From Hippopus hippopus (taxonomy: Eukaryota; Mollusca; Bivalvia; Cardiida; Cardiidae): 64,000 nucleotides of DNA. Made by a program: the position numbers and the translations under genes. Position 1 is the first letter of the stretch, and each line of letters opens with the position of its first letter. Shown in pieces: positions 54,106 through 64,000 of this stretch. Under the pieces are notes generated by a model that saw only the letters and a program-made list of their open reading frames with translations, had not been told where the DNA came from and did no database searches. The DNA is taken from the NCBI GenBank assembly GCA_946811185.2, contig OX328108.1, positions 10,126,412 through 10,190,411 on the forward strand, written 5' to 3'.

Positions 54106-54900
54106 CTGTCTGTCTGTGTCTATGCGTCTGAGTGCCTGTTTGTCTGTCTGTGTGTCTGTGTGTTTGTGTGTCTATGTGTCTATGTGTCTGTGTGTGTCTA
54201 TGTGTCAGTGTGTCTATGTGTCCATGTGTCTGTGTGTCTATGTGTCTGTGTTTCTGTGTGTTTGTGTGTCTATGTGTCAGTGTGTCTATGTGTTTGTGTG
54301 TCTTTCTGTGTGTCTGTATATCTGTCTATGTGTCTGTGTGTCTGTCTACGTGTTTGTGTGTGAGTGTCTGTCTGTGTCAGTGTCAGTGTTTCTGTTAGTC
54401 TTTGTGTCTGTGTCTGTGTGTCTATGTGTCTGTGTGTCTGAGTACCTGTGTATCTGTCTGTGTGACTATGTGTCTGGGTGTCCATGGGGCGTTTATTTGT
54501 GTGTCTATGTGTCTGTGTGTCTCTTTGTCTGTGTGCCTGTGTGTCTGTGTGTCAATCTGCGTGTGTGTGTCTGTGTGTGTGTCTGTGTGTCCGTGTGTCT
54601 GTGTATGTGTCTGTTTGTCTATGTGTCTATGTGTCTGTCTGTGTGTCTGTCTGTGTGTGCGTGTGTCTGTGTGTCTGTCTGTGTGTATGTATGTCTGTTT
54701 GTGTGTTTGTGTCTGTGTGTGTTTGTGTCTGTGTGTCTATGTGTTTGCCTGTGTGTCTGTGTTCTGTCAGTCTGTGTGTCAGTCTGTTTGTCTGTCTGTC
54801 TGTCTCTCTCTCTCTCCTCCCCGTGTCTGTCTCCTCAGTTGTTTGTTTGTCTGTCTCTCTTTTCTGTCTCTGTCTCTGTGTCTCACTCTCTCTCTCTCTC
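54106..54900 (+). repeat. GTGTCT-type minisatellite
   Basis: About 795 bp of TGTGTCT, TGTCTATG and TGTTTGTG variants, ending in CTCTCT. Open frames across it in all forward frames (up to 292 codons, Cys/Val/Ser only) and on the reverse strand (Thr/His/Asp/Gln) are repeat by-products. Confidence 0.95.
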
Positions 54901-55138
54901 AAAATCAAATATTATCATTGTAAATGAATGCACGCAGAATGTTTTCATACTCGAGATTACTGTCGTTCTTAGAACACAAATTTTTTTCATCTAATTAAAT
55001 TAAAGCCCTACCTTTTATTTTCGAATTCATGCTTATATCATCAGAAAACGGCTGGGCTAATCGTTACCCTTAGGCTGTTAAAAAATTAATGAAATTATCT
55101 ATCCTGTTGTTTAATACAGGCAAACAAACAAATATTTA

Positions 55139-55460
55139 GATATCAAGATTTGGACAGTGTGGATCTAAGATCAGACTGCACGTTCTGCGCAGTCTGATCT
55201 TAATTTACATTGTACGAATTGTGTTGAACCTTGGGCTTAGCCACCAACAGTAAATTGTTCCGCTCCACAACTAATTTTAACCCCCAACCTGATCAATAAG
55301 TTGAATAAAACTTTCAAGCCGATTTTTAATACCTAAATGTTGCTTTTTAAAAGTTATGGGGATATTTTCTTCTCGGAGAGTATAGATCCAACATCAGACT
55401 GTACTTTTTGTGCATTCTGATCTTGATCTACACTGTCAACAAAAGGTCAGTGAGTCGCGC
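55139..55460 (-). mobile_element. Two hairpin MITE family B copies
   Basis: Palindromes at about 55150-55203 and 55380-55437. The second keeps GTCAGTGAGTCGCGCCTAGC at its right end. Confidence 0.62.
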
Positions 55461-55799
55461 CTAGCAATCTATGAGTTGAGGAACTGCCATATAAACATGT
55501 CGGTAAAATAGTTATGATCACGATAATTTAATACATGCAACTTAAAACATTGTGGAAAACTGAGAAACTACTTGTTACATCCAGTTTCTGTATTCTATGA
55601 TGTTTTCTGAACTTTTCCGTTTCAATCGGTAAAAACATAAATGACTACGGAAGATACTGATGTAAAACAGGCATTATGGTTCATTTGGCTTAAATCTTAT
55701 CCTACGAAATAATATAGAAAGCGCATTTGAAACCATTAATTAAGCCCCACAAGTCCAAAGTATTAAGATTTCAAATTTCTTTTCACCGGGAAAAAAATC

Positions 55800-55905
55800 C
55801 CCTTATCGGACAGTGTAGATCCAAAATCAGACTGCACTGTCTGCAAAAGAGCTCTACTGCACTGTCTGCAAAAGAGCTCTAAGTCGAGCTCAGGAGCCTA
55901 AGGGT
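55800..55905 (-). mobile_element. Hairpin MITE family B with short tandem duplication
   Basis: CTGCACTGTCTGCAAAAGAGCTCTA is repeated twice (near 55830 and 55856), replacing the right arm of the palindrome. Confidence 0.55.
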
Positions 55906-56638
55906 AGGAACAGATCTATGGTTTCAAATTTTGTATTACCAGAAACTCCACCAATTATCTTTTATCTTGATTCTGTTCTCTTTTTAAAGATTAACCTGAC
56001 CCACTTTTCCCAGTTCTTAAAGGGGGATATTCAGTTTTTTTTTTACCTTACGTTGACGTCATTTTTAATCTCATAAAAATAGTCAAAGTTACTGTTTGCA
56101 AAGCGATCAACCCATTTTTCAAACGACAAATTTGCACATTGTTACTAAATGGAACTGCCCAGTTTCTTTGCTTTTTCAGGGAAAACCATATTTTGTTGTA
56201 TTTATCAGTGTTTAACATTTTCAAAATTCGTAGCAAAAGCTTTTAAAAATGGCTCCTTTAATTGGCATGTAACTCTGTCAGTGCCAAAATTATAAACTTG
56301 ATCTCTTTCGGCCGCTCAAATACAATCCACTAAAACTCAAAGATTTTTTTTTTAGTTCTGTCCAGTCTGATCTTGATCAATACCGTCCGCAAAAGCCATT
56401 GTTTTTGTCTGTGGCATTAAAAAGGATATGAGAGAGTAGTTTTATCAGAAATTAAAGTAAGATTGCAAAGATCAAACTGCACAAATATGCAGGCTGATCT
56501 ATGTCTTTATTATTTACAAAAACATTAATGTTAATGTATCGAAAAATAAGGATTAAACGAACTAATCTAATAAATTTGCTACCCGTTTCTATTTTGGTGT
56601 TTATACCACTATCTATGCCACTATTCCTGACTCTGTGG
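55906..56638. other. Intergenic, fragments of family B only
   Basis: CAGTCTGATCTTGATCAATACC at 56366 and GATCAAACTGCACAAATATG near 56470 are family B pieces. No gene seen. Confidence 0.4.
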
Positions 56639-56931
56639 TCGAGCCTGGTAGCTCAGTCCGTTGCGAACAGGGCTTGAGACTACTGTGTTGCTGATTCGGA
56701 TCCCATGTTCGGCTTTTTTTCCCCAAAGAATTGATCGATTGTCAATGCTACAGGAATCCTTTCCCTACTTCTGATCATTGTTTCGACGATGGTTATGTGA
56801 GAAAGCAGCCTGTTGTTTGGGAAGAATATTGAGCGAAGAACTGGTAGAAGAAATTCCAGATGAAAGCATGGATAGGTGTACTGGCAGCCTCGATATAACT
56901 GAAATATTATTGAACACGACTTACTCGAGAC
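56639..56931 (+). mobile_element. SINE family S, diverged copy
   Basis: Head CCTGGTAGCTCAGTCCGTTG. Body with GAGAAAGCAGCCTGTTG and end GATATAACTGAAATATTATTG. The reverse frame 56680-56955 is a by-product. Confidence 0.62.
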
Positions 56932-57990
56932 GTACTCGTTGTACAAAGGATGCATAGAAATGACTTATGTGACGGACTTGAAAGTTTTTTTTTTTTTTTT
57001 ATTTGGAATACACTGGCAAAAAGAAGCAGTTGCTTTGTCACAACACCTCATGAAATAAATCGGACGCAAAACAAACATAGTGGCCTTTGGCGTTAGAAGG
57101 CTTGCCCACTAGGTATTACATACTTCAATTAACCTGACCCAGGTCAACATCATCTACACAAATTAATATTCTGTTTTTGTGGTATTTGTCGAAGACAATA
57201 CCACTATGAGTTCAATATTGAATTTTGAAGACCATGTATCGTATTTTTGTGCAAAGCCGAAGGAAATAAACCCAATTAAACTCATTTTTTCTTAGACAAA
57301 TGAGTTTTTCGGTAGCACTCAGATATGTAATTGGAAATAGCATGTTAAAATACACTGGGTGAGGCCATCGATCGTGGAAATACTAATTCTTGATTGAAAA
57401 TAGCTTCACTCGCTCATAGCCTTCTATTGGCGCAATGATATATACAAAATTTGTTTACTGATCGCTTGGTCCTGGGCTTTTTCGTTCCAAAACCAGTTCG
57501 TCCCATGGCTTGTTCATGCCATGATTGCGCGCTACTCCATTTGATTGGGCATGAATATTTATAGATCGAAATAATTGATTGTAATGTTGGGAATTAAAAC
57601 GGCCAAATATATTTCAAAATCATAGTTTTCAGGTACAAACTTAATTTTATTCGATATATTCACATGGTTTCTCTCTCTATCCATCATGCATCCTACTGTC
57701 AAGGGACGTTACCCCTGACTCCTCCTAATGATCAAAGGGAGACCAACAATACACAAATAATTCTAACTTTGTCATGAGTACTCTCCCTTCAACGAAAAAA
57801 GAATTTATTTGCTTAGTAGGTGGACTTTCAAGCCAATATTTGAATAATATTTCCTCTTTTCTTTAAATTATTAATTCCACACGATGGCTTCCTTGACAAA
57901 TACCACTTCAGCGTTCTCAACGCTTTGATTATCTTCGGCATTGCTTGGCATATGTCCCGAATGGTCACGGAAATATTTCGCACAGTAAGC
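56932..57990. other. Intergenic AT-rich DNA, nothing recognised
   Basis: Poly-T near 56985. No long open frame, no hairpin family member, no RNA gene identified. Confidence 0.35.
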
Positions 57991-57995
57991 GCGAA

Positions 57996-58196
57996 TTAAC
58001 CCTTAGGCTACTAAATAAATTAATCGAAACTTTCCAGTCAAACCCAAATATTGCGATTTCAAAGCTATTTTTAGGGAAAATATCTCCTCATCGGACAATG
58101 TAGATCCAAGATCAGACTGCACTTTCTGTGCAGTCTGATCTTGATCTACAGTGACCGCAAAAGAGTATTTAGTCGACCTTGGTAGGCTAAGGGTAA
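57996..58196 (-). mobile_element. Hairpin MITE family B, full-length inverted copy
   Basis: Ends ATTAACCCTTAGGCTACTAA and GGTAGGCTAAGGGTAAAG; palindrome at 58107-58150 perfect in its core. Confidence 0.72.
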
Positions 58197-59055
58197 AGTT
58201 ATTTACCTGTGTATACAAGTACCTTCCGTGTATATAGAACTTCTCGAATAATATTCAGAGTCCTATTTACATGGCTATCGATATATTCAGCATAAAGGTC
58301 AGGATTCACCATAAAGGTCAGGATCAGATAAAATGAAGTAGGCCATATCACCAATCCAGCTAGTCAGTTCATGTTTGACAACTCTGAAAATCGTTTTGAA
58401 AATGATAAAGTAGAGTTGCGTCCCTTGGCATTGTGATTTCGCCTTGAATAGTAACCTGGTCACCATTTTATCTCACGTACACGTCCGTTCGACTTTGTTG
58501 ATCCGAGGAGATCAGTAAAGGGATGCCAGTTTACCCTGACTAGATACTTTAAACGTCTTCATCCACAACGTTAAGGCGGCTCGGAGACGCTTATCAGTAT
58601 TTTTAAAGTACACGTAAGTATAACACCCAGTCAATAACAGCGATTTTTGATTTACTCCAACGAAGATCTTGGAATATCGCAAAGGCTTTCATCGACTTTT
58701 TGAAATAGTTTTGGCCCAGTCAGGGTCCCAAACTAGGAACACGCGTACATGTATTTAAATTATTGAGAGTTATGTACAAAATTACTATTCGATCACAGAA
58801 ACACTATGGAAAATAGTGTAGCAAATATCAAAATATTAGATTAGTCCATAATGAGAAACCAAATGATATTTCAATCAGTGACAGCAGACTTCAGGTTCCG
58901 TTTTCGCCAACCATTCGCGATAACATTCTTCGACTAATTCTCGAGAACTTTTTTTCATTTCAAAGTAACAAAATTTACCCAAATGCCATTCAGCCAATCA
59001 GAAATTGCGTTACTTTCTAAATATAGAAAAAATGTGATGATATCATCTTTAATAG
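58197..59055. other. Intergenic DNA with one weak palindrome
   Basis: GTAACAAAATTTACCC...AGAAATTGCGTTAC near 58965-59020 resembles 37475-37620. Otherwise nothing recognised. Confidence 0.35.
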
Positions 59056-59335
59056 CCATGCTGCGGCAAAAGGGAGCTTGATGTACATGTATTTGAAATA
59101 ATAATAAAAAAAAGTTTCGATTCGAATCATCCTACCCAGGCCTTGCTGGTTGACCTAAGTCGACACTTCTTGCTATTGGTCAATTTTCAGCATGTCAAAG
59201 GACCAGTCTACCTTCAGATTCAGTCGGTTGTTGGGCAGATTGGGTGTTATGGATCCCTAAATATGTGATGACTGGGTTGGCGCCATGCATCAATGAGATG
59301 CGTTAAAACCTCTTTTTGCCAGAGTAGGGCTAATA
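59056..59335 (+). mobile_element. Hairpin MITE family D, eroded
   Basis: CATGCTGCGGCAAAAGG and TTTTTGCCAGAGTAGGG ends. The central palindrome is degraded. AGCATGTCAAAGGACCAGTC is shared with 44252-44521. Confidence 0.6.
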
Positions 59336-59547
59336 TAGAAAGTTTTTTTAATACGGGCCCAGATTTGTAATGTCATCATTATTCATTATCTATTTTTATC
59401 GTCTGTAATGTTTTGATAAGGGCGGCTGTCAAGCTTTGGCAAACTGGGTATAAAACGTTTAATCCACCCTTGTACAAAGATCCTTTTATAACGTAGCATG
59501 CTCTCGTCAGACAGATCATAAAATGCTATAAATAGAAGTTCTCGTCA

Positions 59548-59778
59548 ACCCTTTGACTGCTAAGCGCGACTCACTGACCTTTTGCGAACAGTGTAGATCA
59601 AGATCAGACTGCACAGAACGTGCAGTCTGATCTTTGATCTACTCTGTCCGATAAGGACATGTCCCCCCCCCCCCCAAAAAAAAAAAAAAAAAAAACAAAC
59701 TTACCTTCGAAATAGCAAAATTTTTACTAACTGCTTGAAAATTTCATTTCACATGTTGTTTAGCAGGATAAGGGTTAA
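59548..59778 (+). mobile_element. Hairpin MITE family B, reference copy
   Basis: Starts AACCCTTTGACTGCTAAGCG and ends TTTAGCAGGATAAGGGTTAA. Perfect core palindrome at 59595-59638. A poly-C/poly-A tract (59663-59693) lies inside. Confidence 0.75.
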
Positions 59779-59930
59779 TTGACGATGATTTTTAGGCTTT
59801 CTTTGAAGTTCGTGAATTTTAGTTTTGTTTTGCTTCTTCAGTGTTTCATCCAAAACACTAGTTGGTTATTTCGTTATTAGTACCATGACAGAGTATTATC
59901 AAAAGGAAATTATCAGCAATTACCACTACA

Positions 59931-59972
59931 ACTCCTACTATTACTACTACTACTACTACTAATAATAATAAT
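59931..59972 (+). repeat. ACT/AAT microsatellite
   Basis: TACTACTAC run changing to AATAATAAT. Confidence 0.85.
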
Positions 59973-60284
59973 AAACCTTATCTTGCCGAATCCATGTAGA
60001 GCCTTGCCTAATAAAAATAATCTATTTCGGTAAGTTCTTGGCGGAAAGTAGAGGTCACTTGAAATTATGAAGATTACGTGTCATGTGTAACCAGTGATAA
60101 GAAAGCGAAAAGCGTAGATCAAGATCAGACTGATCCTAGCCAAAAATATCAGCACAATACATCCGCGTTAGCATACAGAAATAAGGGGTTTATTACTTAT
60201 TTAATGAAATAAACGCTCGTCGAGTCTAGATAAAAATAAGATAGGAAATTTTACTTAATAGAAAAGATCAAATACAATCTAAAT

Positions 60285-60522
60285 AAGCAGCGCACTGGAA
60301 AAAGGGGGGTATGAGTAGCGGAATGCTTTATACCAAGTAAAGTATAATAAATTTCCATTTTGAAAAAAAAGCAACAACATCATAAGGTAGAATGTTCCTT
60401 TTACAAACAGGAATTGTACTAATGGCAGAAAGTTTTGACCCAGGTCAGCCTGTGCGGACTGCATAGGCTTACATGGGTCGATACTCTTTGTGGATTCCTT
60501 ATACCACCTCTTGACACAGGAT
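60285..60522 (-). mobile_element. Hairpin MITE family D, inverted eroded copy
   Basis: Shares CATAAGGTAGAATG and CCCAGGTCAGCCTGTGCGGA with the copy before gene 2 exon 3. A family B fragment (GATCAGACTGCACATCATTG) follows at 60596. Confidence 0.55.
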
Positions 60523-60745
60523 TAATCGAATGCACTCGTAAATTTCAAACCATTTGCGGCAGAATCAATAAACCGGAAAAAATGAGCTATACCCATGATC
60601 AGACTGCACATCATTGCAGTCCTGATCTTGAGCCAAACTTTTCGAACAATAGCCAATGTTGTACCAAGCTTTCATTTGATTTCTGTACGTTCCATAGTTC
60701 CTTTTTTACGACCTATTTTTAGAAAATGCTATTTTCTACGGTTGG

Positions 60746-60976
60746 TTAACCCTTTACCAGACGACAAAATTTTAGCCTAGTCGAAATTGAAAGTATTTGC
60801 AGACACTAATTTCTATGTGGCTCAATGGTGCAATCTTTCTTTGATAGGATAGAAAACATTGTGAGAAAAGGAGAAAATGCTGGTTTTTCCAGCATTTTCT
60901 CCTTTCTCCACAATGATTTCAAAAGGCTTCTTTCCCAGTGTCGTTAAACGTCGGCACTGTGCGGTAAAGGGTCTTA
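60746..60976 (+). mobile_element. Hairpin MITE family A, well-preserved copy
   Basis: TTAACCCTTTACCAGACGAC left end, GTGCGGTAAAGGGTCTTAA right end, perfect hairpin with core 60858-60907. Confidence 0.75.
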
Positions 60977-61201
60977 AAATCCAGAGTTGTTCGTAAAGGG
61001 TCTAGGGACCTATACATGCATATTCATATATTTATGTCCTTTGGGTCAGAGGCCTATAATATGAATAAAATGTTATGTTGAGTCGACCTTACGGTACTTT
61101 GATGCTATGCATAATTTAGTGACTACAGCTATACAGCACTAGATAGTGACCACTACAAGATATCACAAGCTGATTGTAAATATATTCAAGTGACAGTATT
61201 A

Positions 61202-61340
61202 GTTGTACGGTCAGGTGGCAGGGGACTTGGAAACTTGTTCACGGCTGTGGTGAATCATGTCGCCCCTAGCCGAGATGGCGACATGATTCACAACAGCCGT
61301 CAACAAGTTTCCAAGTCCCCTGCCACCTGACCGTACAACG
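61202..61340 (+). repeat. Fold-back hairpin beside element E, copy 2
   Basis: Arms of about 60 bp (GTTGTACGGTCAGGTGG and CCACCTGACCGTACAAC) with about 12 nt loop; nearly perfect. Partner of 48737-48877. Confidence 0.75.
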
Positions 61341-61342
61341 AA

Positions 61343-61709
61343 TTTATTATACTGCAAAGTTTTACCATTCCAACGTGTGTTAAGCGAATTTACCTGTTTT
61401 TGGTTTCAGAAATTTAGTACGCTGACGAAGTAGGATTTCCGTTATGAGTGCCCCAATTCAATGAAAACTGACGTCACTGGGAACTGTAACCTTGGTAAAA
61501 CTTGCTAAAACGTGCAGTTTGGTGCATAATCTTGATGTTAATCTTGATCGACGCCGCCATTTTGGATGTTGTGTTGAAAGCGTAGTCATGTACACGGGGT
61601 TCCCGAAAGGGAGACTGCTTTTACGTTGGTTTTGTCAGTGTACATGATATATATGTTCGGGGCATATTATCCAATCAGATCACGAGAAATTTCTTTGCAG
61701 TATAATAAA
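61343..61709 (-). mobile_element. TIR element E, copy 2
   Basis: Ends TTATTATACTGCAAAG and CTTTGCAGTATAATAAA. Opposite orientation to copy 1 at 48181 and about 180 bp shorter. A TGACGTCACTGG motif is retained. Confidence 0.7.
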
Positions 61710-62025
61710 ATAGAACGTAAAAAAAGAACAGAAATTTTATTGGACTCATAAACATATAAGCTCAATAGTGAGTATAGTTAATTACAAAGCCAGCAATAGA
61801 AATGACATATCTAAATAGATAAAAAAAAAAACTATATTATATTACATTAAAAAAATGACAAGATTAATTTAGTGTTGTGTGTGTGCGAGAGTGAATTTAG
61901 AATACAATAAAATGAATCTTATTTGCTGCAGTGTCTTATAGCAAATATAAAATAAAATCGGTTTAAACCTTGTGACAAGTTTACACCCCAGGTTTACACT
62001 CAAAGATTTGCATTGCATGAATCCT

Positions 62026-62215
62026 AGACAACACAATCCCGAGTTTTAACAACCCCATGAAGCCTTTTGAAAACAATGTGGGATAAGGAGAAAATGTTGG
62101 TAACCAGCATTTTCTTATTTTCCCACAACGTTTGTTTTTTATCCTTTAAAAGGAGAATTTATATTTTTGAATATCATTTATTTTGTCGTCTGTAAGAGCT
62201 TTCAAGAGTATTTTC
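62026..62215 (+). mobile_element. Hairpin MITE family A, eroded
   Basis: GAGAAAATGTTGGTAACC core with mismatches; TTTTGTCGTCTG on the right. Confidence 0.62.
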
Positions 62216-62542
62216 TTGCTCCTGCAATTTATAATTTTCGGGGAAAAAAATGTGTCAAAAGATAACACAAAGTACAAAGATTAACATAGAAACAAATATT
62301 CCACTGACAAAACAAGTAAAAATCTAAGAAGAAAACACATCAAATTAATTCAAATATTACAAAAGAGGAAGTTTTGAGAAGATAATAACCTTTAATCGTA
62401 AGTTGATAACACAAAAATAAAGATATCGTTTCATTTTTCTAGTGTTTACTTTTGTCTCTGACACAATATTCTTTGACCAAATCTAATGACCAACATTTTT
62501 TTTTTTTTTTTTTGTAAAAAAATTGAAAAAAAAAAGAAAAGG

Positions 62543-62546
62543 AAAA

Positions 62547-62582
<36 letters not shown>

Positions 62583-62619
62583 AAATATATAAGTAAAAAA
62601 TAAATAAATAAATAAATAG
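62543..62619 (+). repeat. AAAT microsatellite
   Basis: AAATAAAT run with poly-A before it. The reverse frames here (Tyr/Leu/Phe/Ile-rich) are by-products. Confidence 0.9.
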
Positions 62620-62900
62620 ATAATTGTATTTTACCAAAATTCCAAAACAGGATCAAGGATCGTAAATCTGAGTGAAAATCTAAAAATTTGAAATTTAGTA
62701 AAACCAACTAAAAGTAAAAGGAAAATTGCTAAATATAATTTACTGGTTTAGCCAATCAAAAATAGCGTCTTTTTTCTTTGAGTATCAAAATGGAATTAAG
62801 AATGTTTGTGAAAATGAGGTTCGATACGGTGAGATTCTGTCTCGGCGAAAAGAACTTTCAAATTTTCACCATCGTCAGGAAAATTTTGATTTAATTTTTA

Positions 62901-63137
62901 AGCCTTTACCGCATAATCCTGTGTTTTAACAATAATATAGAATAGAAGAAAGCTTTGGAAAACATTACGGGAAAAGGAGAAAATGCTGGTAACCAGCATT
63001 TTCTCCTTTTCCCACAATGTTTCTACCCTTTAAAAGACAAATAATACCATTTCAGCAAGAGTTGTTTGGTCGTCTGCAAGTTCTTTGAGTTTGGAGGATT
63101 CTAAAAAGCTGTTGTCTGGTGAACTGTTAAGGGTTAA
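62901..63137 (+). mobile_element. Hairpin MITE family A
   Basis: Perfect core AAAATGCTGGTAACCAGC and arms. Right end GGTGAACTGTTAAGGGTTAA. Confidence 0.7.
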
Positions 63138-64000
63138 AGCAAGATACATGAATAGAAATGAAAACAAATCTGGTAAAAGAAGAAAATGTCCAACCTCCCA
63201 AAAGCAGAGTTACATGTTTTCCCTCGACAGGTATGGGACATAAAACTCGGTCTATGAATTTAAAAAAAAATACAGATATGAAAGAGACATGACTTTACAA
63301 GATTTTTTTTATTCGAATGATTTGTAAACAAGTCTAACATTTCGAGGCCACGTGCGTTGACAAAAGGAGCGTTCAAGTCGCGTGTCCTAGCAGCCGCCCC
63401 TTAACTATTCCTTTTAGATTTGCGGATGACAATTCATTTCGAACGGTCACGTGTGTCGACGGTGCCACAGATCAGTAAATATACATCTCTTCCGACTAGA
63501 CTGGTTTATCCTTCCGGCGAGAACCCTATGCTTTTAAGTTTCACATCAGTTAGGGGATTTTTGACGTTTTAAAACGATGTAGACTTGAATTTCAAACTAG
63601 TTAGAAAGGTCTCCAACGCGTAAAAGCAAAAACTGGGAGATAAAGCTGTGAGTCCGTGCTTAAAACTTGCAATATAAAACATCAATTGCACTTTAACGAC
63701 CTCACGAGGCGGAATTGAATATAAAATTGACCTTCTATACAAAAGGTAGAACGAATTTTTATGAAAGACAAATTTCCGATCTTTTTTGTAACCAAGGATT
63801 ATTTCGTGTATTTCTTAAGATTTTTAAGGGATGTAATGAGCCGGAAATTGCAGCCGTATTGAAATTCATCCGCAGAATTGATACGGTGTGGGATGAAAGA
63901 ACGCTCGAATTCAATTCCTTTTTCATTGCGGCTCCCTTTTGGGGTTTAAACTTTTTTTAAGCCCCTTATCCCTAGGAGATTTTTATGTCGCAAAGTGACA
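63138..64000. other. Right edge, nothing firmly recognised
   Basis: An 81-codon frame at 63715-63960 (MNIKLTFYTKGRTNFYERQ...) has no hydrophobic signal, domain or splice context that I recognise. It could be an exon of a gene continuing outside the window, but nothing supports this. Confidence 0.3.

Noticed and set aside
54116..54994. 292-codon Cys/Val/Ser frame and other long frames over the minisatellite
   Set aside because: A repeat with few stop-forming trinucleotides stays open in several frames. The composition is purely that of the repeat, and there is no start or splice context.
62446..62707. Tyr/Leu/Phe-rich membrane-like frames on the minus strand
   Set aside because: Produced by the AAAT microsatellite; not a membrane protein.

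Overview
The window is animal genomic DNA, most likely from a heterodont bivalve mollusc. It has spliced genes with long introns, AT-rich intergenic DNA, a tandem U2 snRNA array, DIRS-like and mariner relics, and dense palindromic elements of kinds I associate with clams and zebra mussels. The species is inferred and not proven.

1-25185: right-hand edge of a tandem U2 spliceosomal RNA array. Five units begin at 1 (unit cut by the window edge), 6397, 12790, 15916 and 22341. Units 1 and 2 are about 6.39 kb and almost identical. Unit 3 is 3.1 kb, unit 4 carries a transposon, and unit 5 is short and divergent. Each unit carries one U2 gene with a PSE-like promoter element at -61 to -45. The U2 copy in unit 4 has lost its Sm site and carries a branch-site-recognition change, so it is a pseudogene. 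The rest of each unit is a tRNA-derived SINE-like segment, a pearl-like tandem-repeat element and hairpin MITEs. I see no protein gene in the array.

26093-53550: two spliced genes for short secreted collagens lie head to tail on the + strand, about 10.5 kb apart. Gene 1 (five exons, 26523-36331, 290 aa) and gene 2 (three exons, 46888-52661, 440 aa) share one plan. It runs: signal peptide, a regular heptad coiled coil with a shared W-x(3)-L-x(3)-QN motif, a furin-type tetrabasic site, then exactly 61 uninterrupted Gly-X-Y triplets. The tails differ: gene 1 ends in a basic Tyr/Ala/Pro tail, gene 2 in a long tail with an acidic Asp/Glu/Ser end. I infer a tandem duplication, and possibly two chains of one trimer. 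This is the most interesting coding content.

40690-45790, between the genes: a decayed DIRS-like retroelement whose gag/RT junction is split by a complete pearl-like element, then a decayed mariner transposase on the minus strand.

52662-64000: no gene I can support. It holds hairpin MITEs of several families, a SINE, a 0.8 kb GTGTCT-type minisatellite, AT-rich simple repeats and stretches in which I recognise nothing.
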